Below, piece after piece: positions 25,293 to 33,742 of a DNA stretch of 64,000 nt. The notes beneath the pieces were generated by a model that searched no databases, was not told the DNA's origin, and saw only the letters and a list, made by a program, of their open reading frames with translations. Source of the DNA: Koleobacter methoxysyntrophicus. GTDB lineage: Bacteria; Bacillota; Thermosediminibacteria; Koleobacterales; Koleobacteraceae. Position numbers and translations under genes: made by a program. Numbering within the stretch: the stretch's first letter is position 1; each line of letters begins with the position of its first letter. The stretch is taken from positions 124,001 through 188,000 of the forward strand of contig NZ_CP059066.1 in NCBI RefSeq assembly GCF_017301615.1, written 5' to 3'.

Positions 25293-27003
25293 CGGTTTCT
25301 CCCCCGCCCTTAACCAGGTTTATTAATCGGGTCAACAGCACCTTGCTCTCAGCAGTGGTTTCCCCTAAAAGGCCGGCAATTTCCTGGGCTACCCTCATTT
25401 GTTTGTTTATGACTTCCCGGGCCTTTTCGATCGTCTCTCTTCTTACCTCCGCCAGTTCCTTTTCCCTGCCCTCCTGACGTGTTATATCGGTAAAAATCCC
25501 TAAAACAAGGTCCTGTTCGTGAATATAGCAGATAGTTTGAAGGGTTACGAGATTGAACCTTTCGTATTTTACCCTTCTGTCTATTATGCTTTTCCTGGAC
25601 ATAAACACATTTAAAAAATCGGAGTCATCTATCAGGGTTCCCAATTCTTTTCCGATAACCTGATTTCTATTTATTTTGAACATCCTTTCGGCTGAGGGGT
25701 TAAACTCCTGAATCCTTAATTTGGCATTCGTTAGGATTATTCCGTTTGGTGTTGAGTCAATTATTAAATTAGCCAGGGATTCAGCCTTGCTCCGCATGTA
25801 CGGCATACACATATCGGGTTCTGCCATCCCCTGATAAACGGCTACGGCTTTATCCCTGCATGAAGGATAGCCGCAGGAACCGCAGTTTAATTCCTTATCC
25901 TCCGAGGTCTTCCCTATAGAACTCAGAATTTCCCGGATCTTCCTTTCCCCGGGATAATGTTTTATAAAAACCTTTGAATGAAACCCTCGAGTAAGTTCAA
26001 TACCTGTATCCGTTCCCGGATTGAAAATGTTTATTTTGGAGGAAATTAACTCTATCTGTTTTAAATACCTTTCACGTTTGACAAAGGGATTTTCTTCTAT
26101 TCCGGCAGCCGGGCCGCCTATACATCCCCCCCTGCATGCCAGGAGTTCGAAAAATTCGGCATCAAGACCTCTTTTTTCAATAGCGTCCATTACCTGTTTA
26201 CATTCATCGATTCCGTCAACTACAACAGTCTTTATATTATCTAAATCACCATCGATTTTTGAGGTTCTCAGCAATCCCCCGGGAAGGGCAAAGTATCTGG
26301 CATTCTCCGGCTCAGGGTCAAACATCCCTTCAGTTCTTGAATATGAATTCGAGATTTTATCTTCCTGAATCCACTCCTTCAGCTCCCTGAAAGTCAAAAC
26401 AGAATCAACAGCCCCTCTGACTTCATCATCTTCTGCTTCCTGTTTTTTTGCTATGCAGGGTCCAATGAATACAACCTTTACCTTATTACCCTTGGTTTCT
26501 TTTATATATCTCCCATGGGCAACCATAGGAGACACCAGAGGGGCTAAATGGGAAAGGAGTTTAGGATAATATCTTTCAACAAGGTTTATGATAACGGGGC
26601 ATGCCGTTGAAATCACGGGTTTTGAGGGCAGCTCCTTTATAATCCGCGGATACTGGCGTGAAACCAGTTCCGCACCCTCTGCCGTTTCCCGGATTTCATG
26701 AAGCCCTAATCCATGTAACCTCGCTATAAAATCTTCGGGGTTTGCCACAACTGAGAGAAAGGAAGGAGCAATACTTGCCACAACTGTATGTCCCTCTTTT
26801 ATAAATCCCTTTACCTTATCAATATCACTTCTTATCACTTTTGCCTTTTGAGGACATATGTTAACACATATGCCGCAGGATATGCATCTTTCTTCTATTA
26901 CCTCTGCCTGACCGTCTTTAATTTTAATAGCTTTAACAGGGCAGTATCTGACACATTTATAACAGTTTTTACAGTTGGCCTGGGATATGGTTATTAGGCT
27001 CAT
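25276..27003 (-). CDS. sensory [FeFe]-hydrogenase (HydS/group C-like) with PAS domain
   Basis: A 575-residue protein. Residues 5-60 hold two [4Fe-4S] motifs (CKNCYKCVRYCP and CISCGICVNICP). Residues 70-350 are an H-cluster domain with motifs STACPVI, GPCIAKKQEAE and LACRGGCIGGP. A further cluster CGSCGYPSC lies near 390, then a PAS domain to about 530 and a coiled tail. The first Cys of the TSCCP motif, the proton-relay residue of catalytic enzymes, is Ala here, as in HydS. So it probably senses redox or H2 and signals through the phosphatase encoded next. Confidence 0.88.
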   Translation of the reverse strand: MSLITISQANCKNCYKCVRYCPVKAIKIKDGQAEVIEERCISCGICVNICPQKAKVIRSDIDKVKGFIKEGHTVVASIAPSFLSVVANPEDFIARLHGLGLHEIRETAEGAELVSRQYPRIIKELPSKPVISTACPVIINLVERYYPKLLSHLAPLVSPMVAHGRYIKETKGNKVKVVFIGPCIAKKQEAEDDEVRGAVDSVLTFRELKEWIQEDKISNSYSRTEGMFDPEPENARYFALPGGLLRTSKIDGDLDNIKTVVVDGIDECKQVMDAIEKRGLDAEFFELLACRGGCIGGPAAGIEENPFVKRERYLKQIELISSKINIFNPGTDTGIELTRGFHSKVFIKHYPGERKIREILSSIGKTSEDKELNCGSCGYPSCRDKAVAVYQGMAEPDMCMPYMRSKAESLANLIIDSTPNGIILTNAKLRIQEFNPSAERMFKINRNQVIGKELGTLIDDSDFLNVFMSRKSIIDRRVKYERFNLVTLQTICYIHEQDLVLGIFTDITRQEGREKELAEVRRETIEKAREVINKQMRVAQEIAGLLGETTAESKVLLTRLINLVKGGGETDEGIC

Positions 27004-27272
27004 CGAGTTTTTCCCTCCATGAATTCCCCGTTTTTTATACTCGCTATTAGATCAGAAACACTTTCGACAGAAACAGGCCCTACTATTTCATCCCCTATTT
27101 TCACGGTCACTGCCCGTGTGCAGTTCCCCAGACAGAAACCCGCCTTAAGATTAACTCTATTTTCAAGGCCCTCCTCTTTTATCAGCCGCTGAAATTCCTC
27201 GATTACCCTGTATGAACCGTTTAAATGGCAGGAACTCCCCACACATACCGTTATGGTTAACAACTTAATCAC
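27000..27272 (-). CDS. thioredoxin-like [2Fe-2S] ferredoxin (NuoE-type)
   Basis: A 90-residue protein with the four cluster Cys of the NuoE/thioredoxin-like fold: Cys10 and Cys15 in TVCVGSSCHLNGS, Cys47 and Cys51 in GFCLGNC. It is clearly paralogous to the last 80 residues of the catalytic hydrogenase subunit encoded next door. It overlaps that gene by eight bases and the sensory hydrogenase by four, so it is co-translated and probably carries electrons within the complex or to the sensor. Confidence 0.85.
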   Translation of the reverse strand: MIKLLTITVCVGSSCHLNGSYRVIEEFQRLIKEEGLENRVNLKAGFCLGNCTRAVTVKIGDEIVGPVSVESVSDLIASIKNGEFMEGKTR

Positions 27273-29244
27273 CCCTGCTTATGCTGTTAAGGATCTCTTC
27301 TACGTCTTTTTGGGTTACCTTATTCTTTATCTTCCCGTTAACCATGATGGAAGGGCTTCCGGTGCAGTTTTCAAGGCAGAATGTAGCAGTCAAATTCACC
27401 TTATCCTCGATCTCCCGGTTTTTTATACCCTCGGTAAATTTCTGGAATATATCATACGAGCCTTTAAGATAGCAGCAGGTCCCTATGCAAACCTTAATAT
27501 CCGTTACACTACCGACGGCCCCTTCAAAATGGATTTCCTCGCCGTGTATCCTCTTTTTCGGATGATACTCGGTATGGAGCAGCTTATGGGCTTTTGTCCC
27601 TGAAGGATGCCCGAGCCATTTTTCGTAAAGATTTTTTACAGCGGGGTTTTCCATCGGATTGATTAACTGTATATATTTATCCTCTCTGTATAGACCTCTG
27701 CTTCTCGCTTCTCTGCTGTCAGTATCATTGGGATACGGCTGACCGGCACCACCAATACATCCTCCGCGGCATGCCATCACCTCGATCAGGTCATACTGCA
27801 CTTCTTTTCTGCTCAGTTTTTCAAGAAGGTCTTTAGCATTTTTAAGGCCGTGAACGACTGCAATCCTTATTTCCCTGTTGCCCAATTTCACGGCGGTTTC
27901 CTTGAAGTCAGCTAGCCCCCTTAAATCCTCGACTTTGCGGTTGTTAAGGGGATCTATTGCCCTTATTACGGCCTCTGATACCCCTCCTGTAGTTCCGAAA
28001 ATGAATCCTGAACCTGTTGCAAAACCGAAGGGCATATCAAAGGGCTCTTCTTCCAGGTCTTCAAAGACTATTCCTGCTTCTTTAACCATCCTTATGACCT
28101 CCTGGGTCGATAAAACGGCATCCACATGCCGAACCCCATCGGTTGCAAACTCGGGCCTTCTGGCTTCGGTTTTTTTGGCAGTACAGGGCATAATTGAAAC
28201 CACAAACAGGTCTTCGGGAGAAACCCCTTTATTCTCCGCATAATAAGACTTAGCCAGAGCGCCGAACATCTGCTGCGGAGACCTGCAGCTCGAGAGATTG
28301 TTTATATACCCCGGAAAATTGAGTTCAACATACCTTACCCAGGCAGGGCAGCAGGATGTAAACTGAGGAAGATTTTCTCCATTTTCCAGTCTTTTTATAA
28401 ATTCCCTTGATTCTTCTACAGCTGTCAAATCCGCTGCAAAACAGGTGTCATACACCTCGCTAAAACCCAGATATTTCATTGCTGCCACCAGTTTCCCGGT
28501 AGCTCTGTCCCCGGGTTTTAACCCGAATGCTTCACCGAAGGCAACCCTAACAGCGGGAGCTACCTGGGCAATAACCCTTTTAGCAGGGTCATTCAGTGCC
28601 TTCCATACCGTGTCGATTTCCGATTTTACTACAAGGGCTCCTGTCGGGCAGACTGCAGCACACTGGCCGCATTCCACGCAATCTACTTCCTTAAGATTCT
28701 TATTAAAGGCAGGGGTCACAACGGCCTTTGAACCCCTATAAGCAAAAGCTATTACTCCTATTCCCTGGACCTCTTCACACATCCTGACACAGTCACCACA
28801 TAAGATGCATTTGTTTGGGTCCCTAATTATCGCGTCACTGCTGTTATCTATCGGGAGTCTTCTGTCCCTCTTCCCAAACCTGACCTCCTTGATACCCATG
28901 GAATAGGCCAGTTCCCTCAGCCGGCAGTCACCGTTTTTTTCACATGTGGTGCACTCCCTGTCATGGTTGGCAAGGAGGAGTTCCAGCGTCATTTTCCTCT
29001 GGCGCCGGAGTTTTTCCGTATTGGTTTTAATAACATACCCGTCCCTGGGAGGTGTAGAACATGCTGCCATTATTCCCTGTTTCTCTTCCTCTACCAGGCA
29101 CATTCGACAGGCCCCATATATACTCAGTTCTGAATGATAGCAGAATGTAGGCAGGTCAAAACCCGCTTTTCGTATTACTTCGAGGATGTTTTTCTCTTTG
29201 TCGAATTCCACCCTTTTGCCATTTATAATCATGCTCTTACCCAT
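27265..29244 (-). CDS. hndD: NADH-linked [FeFe]-hydrogenase catalytic subunit (HndD/HydA type)
   Basis: A 659-residue protein. The N-terminus has a plant-type [2Fe-2S] domain (CYHSELSIYGACRMC), a His-Cys cluster CTTCEKNGDCRLRELA, and two [4Fe-4S] motifs. The H-cluster domain keeps all three signatures, TSCCPAW, MPCTAKKTEA and MACRGGCIGGAG, so it is catalytically competent. About 80 extra residues at the end form a NuoE-like [2Fe-2S] domain, making it longer than the usual 570-580. It works with the NuoF- and NuoE-like subunits to couple NADH and ferredoxin oxidation to H2. Confidence 0.93.
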   Translation of the reverse strand: MGKSMIINGKRVEFDKEKNILEVIRKAGFDLPTFCYHSELSIYGACRMCLVEEEKQGIMAACSTPPRDGYVIKTNTEKLRRQRKMTLELLLANHDRECTTCEKNGDCRLRELAYSMGIKEVRFGKRDRRLPIDNSSDAIIRDPNKCILCGDCVRMCEEVQGIGVIAFAYRGSKAVVTPAFNKNLKEVDCVECGQCAAVCPTGALVVKSEIDTVWKALNDPAKRVIAQVAPAVRVAFGEAFGLKPGDRATGKLVAAMKYLGFSEVYDTCFAADLTAVEESREFIKRLENGENLPQFTSCCPAWVRYVELNFPGYINNLSSCRSPQQMFGALAKSYYAENKGVSPEDLFVVSIMPCTAKKTEARRPEFATDGVRHVDAVLSTQEVIRMVKEAGIVFEDLEEEPFDMPFGFATGSGFIFGTTGGVSEAVIRAIDPLNNRKVEDLRGLADFKETAVKLGNREIRIAVVHGLKNAKDLLEKLSRKEVQYDLIEVMACRGGCIGGAGQPYPNDTDSREARSRGLYREDKYIQLINPMENPAVKNLYEKWLGHPSGTKAHKLLHTEYHPKKRIHGEEIHFEGAVGSVTDIKVCIGTCCYLKGSYDIFQKFTEGIKNREIEDKVNLTATFCLENCTGSPSIMVNGKIKNKVTQKDVEEILNSISRGD

Positions 29245-29247
29245 TAT

Positions 29248-31128
29248 TTATCCCTCCTCCACAGCATTGAAAGGGCAGGTACTTACACAGGCCCCGCATT
29301 TAATGCACTTCTCCCTATCTATTGTAAACGCCTGTTTGATTTTCCCGGTGATGGCATTTACGGGACAGACCTTTGAACACTTGCTGCATCCCTTACACTT
29401 CTCGGGATCTATTGAATAGCCTTTTAGTGCCCGGCAAACACCGGCAGGGCATTTCTTTTCCTTTACATGGGCTAAATACTCATCCCCGAAATATTTCAGT
29501 GTAGTCAGCACAGGATTTGCAGCCGTTTTCCCTAAACCGCAGAGAGACCCCGTCTTTACCGTTATAGCCAGCTCTTCTAAAAGCTCTATATCCTCCATAG
29601 TCCCATTTCCTGAAACAATTCTTTCTAGTATCTCAAGCATTCTTTTTGTCCCTTCCCTGCACGGCACACATTTGCCGCAGGACTCCTTTTGAGTGAAGTC
29701 CATAAAAAATCTGGCAACTTCCACCATGCACGCATCCTCGTCCATAACAACGAGGCCGCCGGAACCTATCATGGCCCCTGCCTTTTCAAGGGAATCAAAG
29801 TCCAGAGGCAGGTCCATGTGCTTTTTTGTAAGGCATCCGCCCGACGGCCCGCCGATCTGTACGGCCTTAAATTCCTTACCTCCGGGGATGCCTCCTCCTA
29901 TATCGTATATAATCTCCCTTAAGGTAATACCCATGGGAACCTCAATCAAACCCGTATTGACGATATTCCCTGTAAGTGCAAATGCTTTAGTGCCCGGGCT
30001 GTTCGGAGTTCCCATTCCGAGGAACCACTCGGCTCCGTTGATGATTATATCGGGCACATTTGCAAAGGTTTCAACATTATTGAGAAGGGTTGGTTTACCC
30101 CATAAACCAGCCTGAACGGTTCTGGGCGGTTTCGTTCTGGGCATTCCCCTGTTCCCTTCTATAGAAGCCGTCAGAGCGCTACCTTCACCACATACAAAGG
30201 CTCCGGCCCCTTTGTTTATTTTTATATCAAAACTGAACCCGGTTGATAGAATGTTTTCCCCGAGAAGCCCGTGTTCCCTGGCCTGTTTTACGGCCTTCTG
30301 GAGCCGTTTTACGGCCAGGGGATATTCGGCCCTTACATATATATACCCCTCTTTTGCTCCTGATGCGTACCCTGCTATCAGCATTCCTTCCAGTACCCTG
30401 TGGGGGTCACCTTCCATTATGCTCCTGTCCATAAAAGCACCCGGGTCCCCTTCATCACCGTTACACACAACATATTTAATCTCGGAGTTTTCCTTTCTCA
30501 CAGAATCCCATTTTATACCTGCCGGGAAACCTCCCCCTCCACGGCCCCTTAAATTGGCTTTGTTAATTATTTGACAAACGCCCTCAGGGGTCATTTCCGT
30601 CAGCACCTTAGCAAGGGCATGATACCCGTTATTCCCTATATATTCAAATATGTCCTCAGGATTTATTCTGCCGCAGTTTTTTAGGACATTCCTTTTCTGT
30701 TTTTTATAGAAAGGCATGTTCTCTTCTTCTATATACCGCTCACCCGTTACCGGATGCCTGTAAAGCAGCCGGTCGATTACTTCCCCCTTCTTCAGGGTAA
30801 TCTCGACAATATCCTCCGCATCTTCAGGTTTGACTTTAGTATAGAAAATGCCCTTGGGTTCAATCCGCACGATAGGACCCATCTCACAGAAACCGTGGCA
30901 GCCGCTGGGAGAAACCCTAATCTTCTTTGAATCTCCGTGTTTGTCAAGGTCCACTAGTGTGTTTAATCCTTCCGCTTCAACAAGCTCTTTTATCCTTCTG
31001 TATACCTCCATAGAACCGCCCGCAACACAACCCGTCCCGGCACAAATCAGCACCTTTAAACCGCATTTCTTCTGCTCTTCCCTCCAGGCCGCTGCAGCTC
31101 TTTCCAGGTCACCTCTATCTTTGATCAT
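29248..31128 (-). CDS. hndC: NuoF-like flavoprotein subunit of bifurcating hydrogenase (HndC type)
   Basis: A 626-residue protein. Residues 20-110 are a thioredoxin-like [2Fe-2S] domain (CAGTGCVAGGS, CHGFCEMGP), then the FMN/NAD(H) domain with GRGGGGFPAGIKW and CNGDEGDPGAFMDR, an SLBB domain, the N3 cluster site CGKCVPCREG, and two terminal [4Fe-4S] motifs (CKGCSKCSKVCP, CIKCGACVSTCP). It is the NADH site and the probable bifurcating flavin. It overlaps the NuoE-like gene by 14 bases. Confidence 0.94.
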   Translation of the reverse strand: MIKDRGDLERAAAAWREEQKKCGLKVLICAGTGCVAGGSMEVYRRIKELVEAEGLNTLVDLDKHGDSKKIRVSPSGCHGFCEMGPIVRIEPKGIFYTKVKPEDAEDIVEITLKKGEVIDRLLYRHPVTGERYIEEENMPFYKKQKRNVLKNCGRINPEDIFEYIGNNGYHALAKVLTEMTPEGVCQIINKANLRGRGGGGFPAGIKWDSVRKENSEIKYVVCNGDEGDPGAFMDRSIMEGDPHRVLEGMLIAGYASGAKEGYIYVRAEYPLAVKRLQKAVKQAREHGLLGENILSTGFSFDIKINKGAGAFVCGEGSALTASIEGNRGMPRTKPPRTVQAGLWGKPTLLNNVETFANVPDIIINGAEWFLGMGTPNSPGTKAFALTGNIVNTGLIEVPMGITLREIIYDIGGGIPGGKEFKAVQIGGPSGGCLTKKHMDLPLDFDSLEKAGAMIGSGGLVVMDEDACMVEVARFFMDFTQKESCGKCVPCREGTKRMLEILERIVSGNGTMEDIELLEELAITVKTGSLCGLGKTAANPVLTTLKYFGDEYLAHVKEKKCPAGVCRALKGYSIDPEKCKGCSKCSKVCPVNAITGKIKQAFTIDREKCIKCGACVSTCPFNAVEEG

Positions 31129-31630
31129 TCACAATCCCCTCGCTTTCTATAATGTCATCTATTACCTTTTCCACGGCATCAGGTGTCATTTTTCCGTAAA
31201 CTTTATCATTAATTACCATTACGGGAGCCAAACCGCAGGCCCCTAAACATGATACCGTTTCAAGGGTGAAGAGGAGATCCTTGGTAGTATTCTGGCCTTC
31301 TTTTAATTCCAGCTTTTTTCTTAATGCCTTCAATATATCCCGGGATTTTCTTACATGACACGCCGTTCCGTCACACACCTTTATAACGTATTTTCCCTTC
31401 GGTTCGAGGGAAAAATTTTCATAAAAGGTTGCTACCCCGAATACCTTGGAAGGGGAAATCCCCATAACCGTAGCAATATATGTAAGGATTTCCTCCGGCA
31501 GATAACGGTATTCTTCCTGGACCTCCTGAAGGATAGTTATTAGAGCAGATTTTTGGTTTCCATTAGCTTTTATTATTTCATTTACCCTTTTAAAACTCCT
31601 TTGTGAATGGGTCCCTGCAAGCATATCCAT
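31115..31630 (-). CDS. hndA: NuoE-like [2Fe-2S] subunit of bifurcating hydrogenase (HndA type)
   Basis: A 171-residue protein with an N-terminal helical bundle and the C-terminal thioredoxin-like cluster domain: CDGTACHVRKS and SCLGACGLAP supply the four Cys. It is the first gene of the operon and follows the Rex-controlled promoter; the ribosome site AAGGGGGATG directly abuts the second Rex operator. Confidence 0.93.
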   Translation of the reverse strand: MDMLAGTHSQRSFKRVNEIIKANGNQKSALITILQEVQEEYRYLPEEILTYIATVMGISPSKVFGVATFYENFSLEPKGKYVIKVCDGTACHVRKSRDILKALRKKLELKEGQNTTKDLLFTLETVSCLGACGLAPVMVINDKVYGKMTPDAVEKVIDDIIESEGIVNDQR

Positions 31631-31637
31631 CCCCCTT

Positions 31638-31655
31638 TTGTTAAAAATTTAACAA
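31638..31655. promoter_or_regulatory. Rex operator, proximal
   Basis: TTGTTAAAAATTTAACAA, a perfect 18-base match to the Rex consensus, eight bases before the hndA start codon region. Confidence 0.88.
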
Positions 31656-31665
31656 TAATATTCAA

Positions 31666-31703
31666 AAGATAGAGATTGTTATAATTTTAACAATCTCTAT
31701 CTT
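31666..31703. promoter_or_regulatory. Rex operator inside a 38-base hyphenated palindrome
   Basis: Two 16-base arms AAGATAGAGATTGTTA and TAACAATCTCTATCTT flank TAATTT. The centre, TTGTTATAATTTTAACAA (31676-31693), is a second Rex site. In RNA the arms would form a hairpin at the very 5' end of the hnd transcript. Confidence 0.85.
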
Positions 31704-31704
31704 C

Positions 31705-31733
31705 AGTATAACAGCCTCTTTAAAACATGTCAA
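31705..31733 (-). promoter_or_regulatory. promoter of the hydrogenase operon
   Basis: On the minus strand TTGACA, a 17-base spacer and TATACT. Transcription should start near 31698, inside the palindrome. Confidence 0.85.
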
Positions 31734-31918
31734 TAGTTTTTTATGAAAATTGACTTGAAGTACCACCCATATTTTAGCAGTTCTATTTATCGTATAATGC
31801 TTTTTTTACTATTTACCTTTTCCTTTTTCAAATCCCGTTTTTATCTGTATTTCCATAATTCGTGCACCATTTCTCGTTTCCATTTACAAAAGTGCAGGTT
31901 CTGGAACCGGGTAAACCG

Positions 31919-32461
31919 TTAACCGGCAAAGTCTTCTTTATGCCGTAAATAAATCTCGTTTTTTTCTTCTGCAGTTATCAACCTATCAATGATATAGGCC
32001 ATTAAAACAACTCCGGTAAGGCTGACTACCCATCGCGTAACGGAAAACCTTGCTCCCAGAGCAGATGTTTCAAAAAGGAACATGGGGATCTTCAGGGTTG
32101 ACCATGCCCCTAAAAAGGTTATTACATTTGAAAACTTAGCCCCTTTTTTCATCATCAAACCCGCTACCGGGAAAGCGCCATATAGGGGGCCTGCAGCCGC
32201 TGCCCCTAAAAATATGCTTAAAATTATGCCTTTCAATCCTGATTTTTCACCCATGTATTTTATCATGGTCTCCCGGGGTACCCAGATATCCATCAGGCCC
32301 AAAAGGATAAATATGGGCGGAAGGACCCCTAACATCTGTTTAAAATTAGCTTTAGTGTTCATAAATATTAAACTTCCGGTTTCAGGTTTTAAAAAATAAA
32401 CTGCAATGTCTATGATAATAACGACTACAAAAAGTAAATACGGCCTAATCTTCTCATTCAT
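31919..32461 (-). CDS. predicted permease half (COG0701/DUF318-like)
   Basis: A 180-residue membrane protein with about five hydrophobic segments. The stretch GIILSIFLGAAAAGPLYGAF resembles the core of ArsP/YraQ permeases, and MKKGAKFSNVITFLGAWST is typical of the half-size form. It overlaps the next membrane gene by four bases. The two probably assemble into one full transporter. Substrate unknown. Confidence 0.65.
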   Translation of the reverse strand: MNEKIRPYLLFVVVIIIDIAVYFLKPETGSLIFMNTKANFKQMLGVLPPIFILLGLMDIWVPRETMIKYMGEKSGLKGIILSIFLGAAAAGPLYGAFPVAGLMMKKGAKFSNVITFLGAWSTLKIPMFLFETSALGARFSVTRWVVSLTGVVLMAYIIDRLITAEEKNEIYLRHKEDFAG

Positions 32462-32937
32462 CCTGCAATCACCCCTATAATCATCGCCACTATAAAAGAA
32501 AAAATATAGCTCAAGATGTTTCGCAGTATTGTTTCCTTTTTCCCGAAATATTTCGTTTCAAGGGGCATGGTAACAAAACCCACCATCATTAAGGTTGAAA
32601 TGAATACTGCTATTTGTACAGTCCCTGCACCCTTTTCCAGGAGGGATGCGGCCAGCGGAAAGGCAACAAACCCCGGTATCAGCGTAATAGAACCTACTAT
32701 TGAAGTTATAAACATACCCAAAAACCCCGTTCCACTCCCTATTACCAGTGAAATCATATCAGGGGTAAGAAGTGTTAAGGTTAAACCGACTAAGGCCAGC
32801 ACCCCTGCAAAAGCCGGAAAAACGTTTAAAAAGGCCTTTACCCCTTTTTTTAGAGCTGTCATGGTTTTCCGTTTATTTTTATAAAAGGATATAATCAAAC
32901 ACCCAAAAGCCGCTAAATATAAGGCTGATGTAAACAT
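32458..32937 (-). CDS. predicted permease half, partner of the downstream gene
   Basis: A 159-residue membrane protein with about four or five hydrophobic segments, including GFLGMFITSIVGSITLIPGF and AVFISTLMMVGFVTMPLE. It resembles the other half of a COG0701-type permease. The ATGA overlap of the two genes argues for equal synthesis. It lies 50 bases upstream of a degraded HEPN gene but is functionally separate. Confidence 0.65.
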   Translation of the reverse strand: MFTSALYLAAFGCLIISFYKNKRKTMTALKKGVKAFLNVFPAFAGVLALVGLTLTLLTPDMISLVIGSGTGFLGMFITSIVGSITLIPGFVAFPLAASLLEKGAGTVQIAVFISTLMMVGFVTMPLETKYFGKKETILRNILSYIFSFIVAMIIGVIAG

Positions 32938-32984
32938 GCAATTCCTCCTTGTTGGGCTAAAAATGAATCTCTTGAAGCAAGCAT

Positions 32985-33272
32985 CTATTTGCTGAAATTA
33001 TCTTCATACCGCTTTAAGAAACCCTGCAGCCTCTTTATAATCGCCCTGATATTTACTGCCCAACGTAATTCTAAGAGATAAGTTAGATTATGCGATTTTC
33101 TAAAGTCTATTTGTAGTAATACTAATAATCCCTTTATATATTTTTCAGAGGACTGTTGGCAGTGAAAACAGGTGATATGATTAAATTCTTTAAATAGCTT
33201 TTTTGCGGCTTTAAGGTCTTTCTCGGCAAAGTCAAACTATTCTTTAACTAGCGCTTGTACTTTTTTGTCCAT
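32985..33272 (-). pseudogene. HEPN-domain toxin gene with premature stop
   Basis: The frame starts MDKKVQALVKE, then TAG at 33237-33239 where this family normally has Trp, then FDFAEKDLKAAKKLF and HCQQSSEKYIKGLLVLLQIDF. That is a HEPN domain, broken by one base change. The last 30 residues after HNLTYLLEL do not fit the family, pointing to a further deletion. It overlaps the end of the nucleotidyltransferase gene, the usual MNT/HEPN arrangement. Confidence 0.8.
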
Positions 33273-33579
33273 ATAAAAGTTTACCCTCCCTTTTGACATG
33301 ATATGCTATAGTTCCTTTTATATTACATTCATCCTTAAATTCTTGAGGAGTATACACTAAAATATCTACTGGGTAGCAATTTTGTCCTCTTAATTCTTTT
33401 CTAAACTCTAAAGCCCGTAATCTTTTGGGTTTATTACTTTCTTTGATTATTAAAAAATCTATATCACTATCTTCATTTGCATCATTTCTTGCTTGTGAAC
33501 CGAAAAGATATATTGATTGGGGGGCATAGAATGAAATTAATTTATTTAAGACAAATTCAATGTATTCGTTTATAGACAT
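33244..33579 (-). CDS. MNT-type nucleotidyltransferase (HEPN antitoxin)
   Basis: A 111-residue minimal nucleotidyltransferase with the active-site pattern LFGSQARNDANEDSDIDFLII and a later Asp in PVDILVYT. In MNT/HEPN pairs this protein AMPylates and silences the HEPN RNase. The active site is intact although its toxin is broken, so it may be a leftover. The frame runs 29 bases into the HEPN gene. Confidence 0.85.
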   Translation of the reverse strand: MSINEYIEFVLNKLISFYAPQSIYLFGSQARNDANEDSDIDFLIIKESNKPKRLRALEFRKELRGQNCYPVDILVYTPQEFKDECNIKGTIAYHVKREGKLLYGQKSTSAS

Positions 33580-33742
33580 AAAAGCACCTCCAAAATATTC
33601 TCAGGTTGTTATTTGTTTTATATTATATTTCAATATAATTTCAATATAGAAAATAAATATCCTTTTGAAGAAACACAGAAAAGCGGCCCGACTTCAATAA
33701 CAAAATGTTTACGCGGCAGAAATGTTACAATCCACTGCTTTT

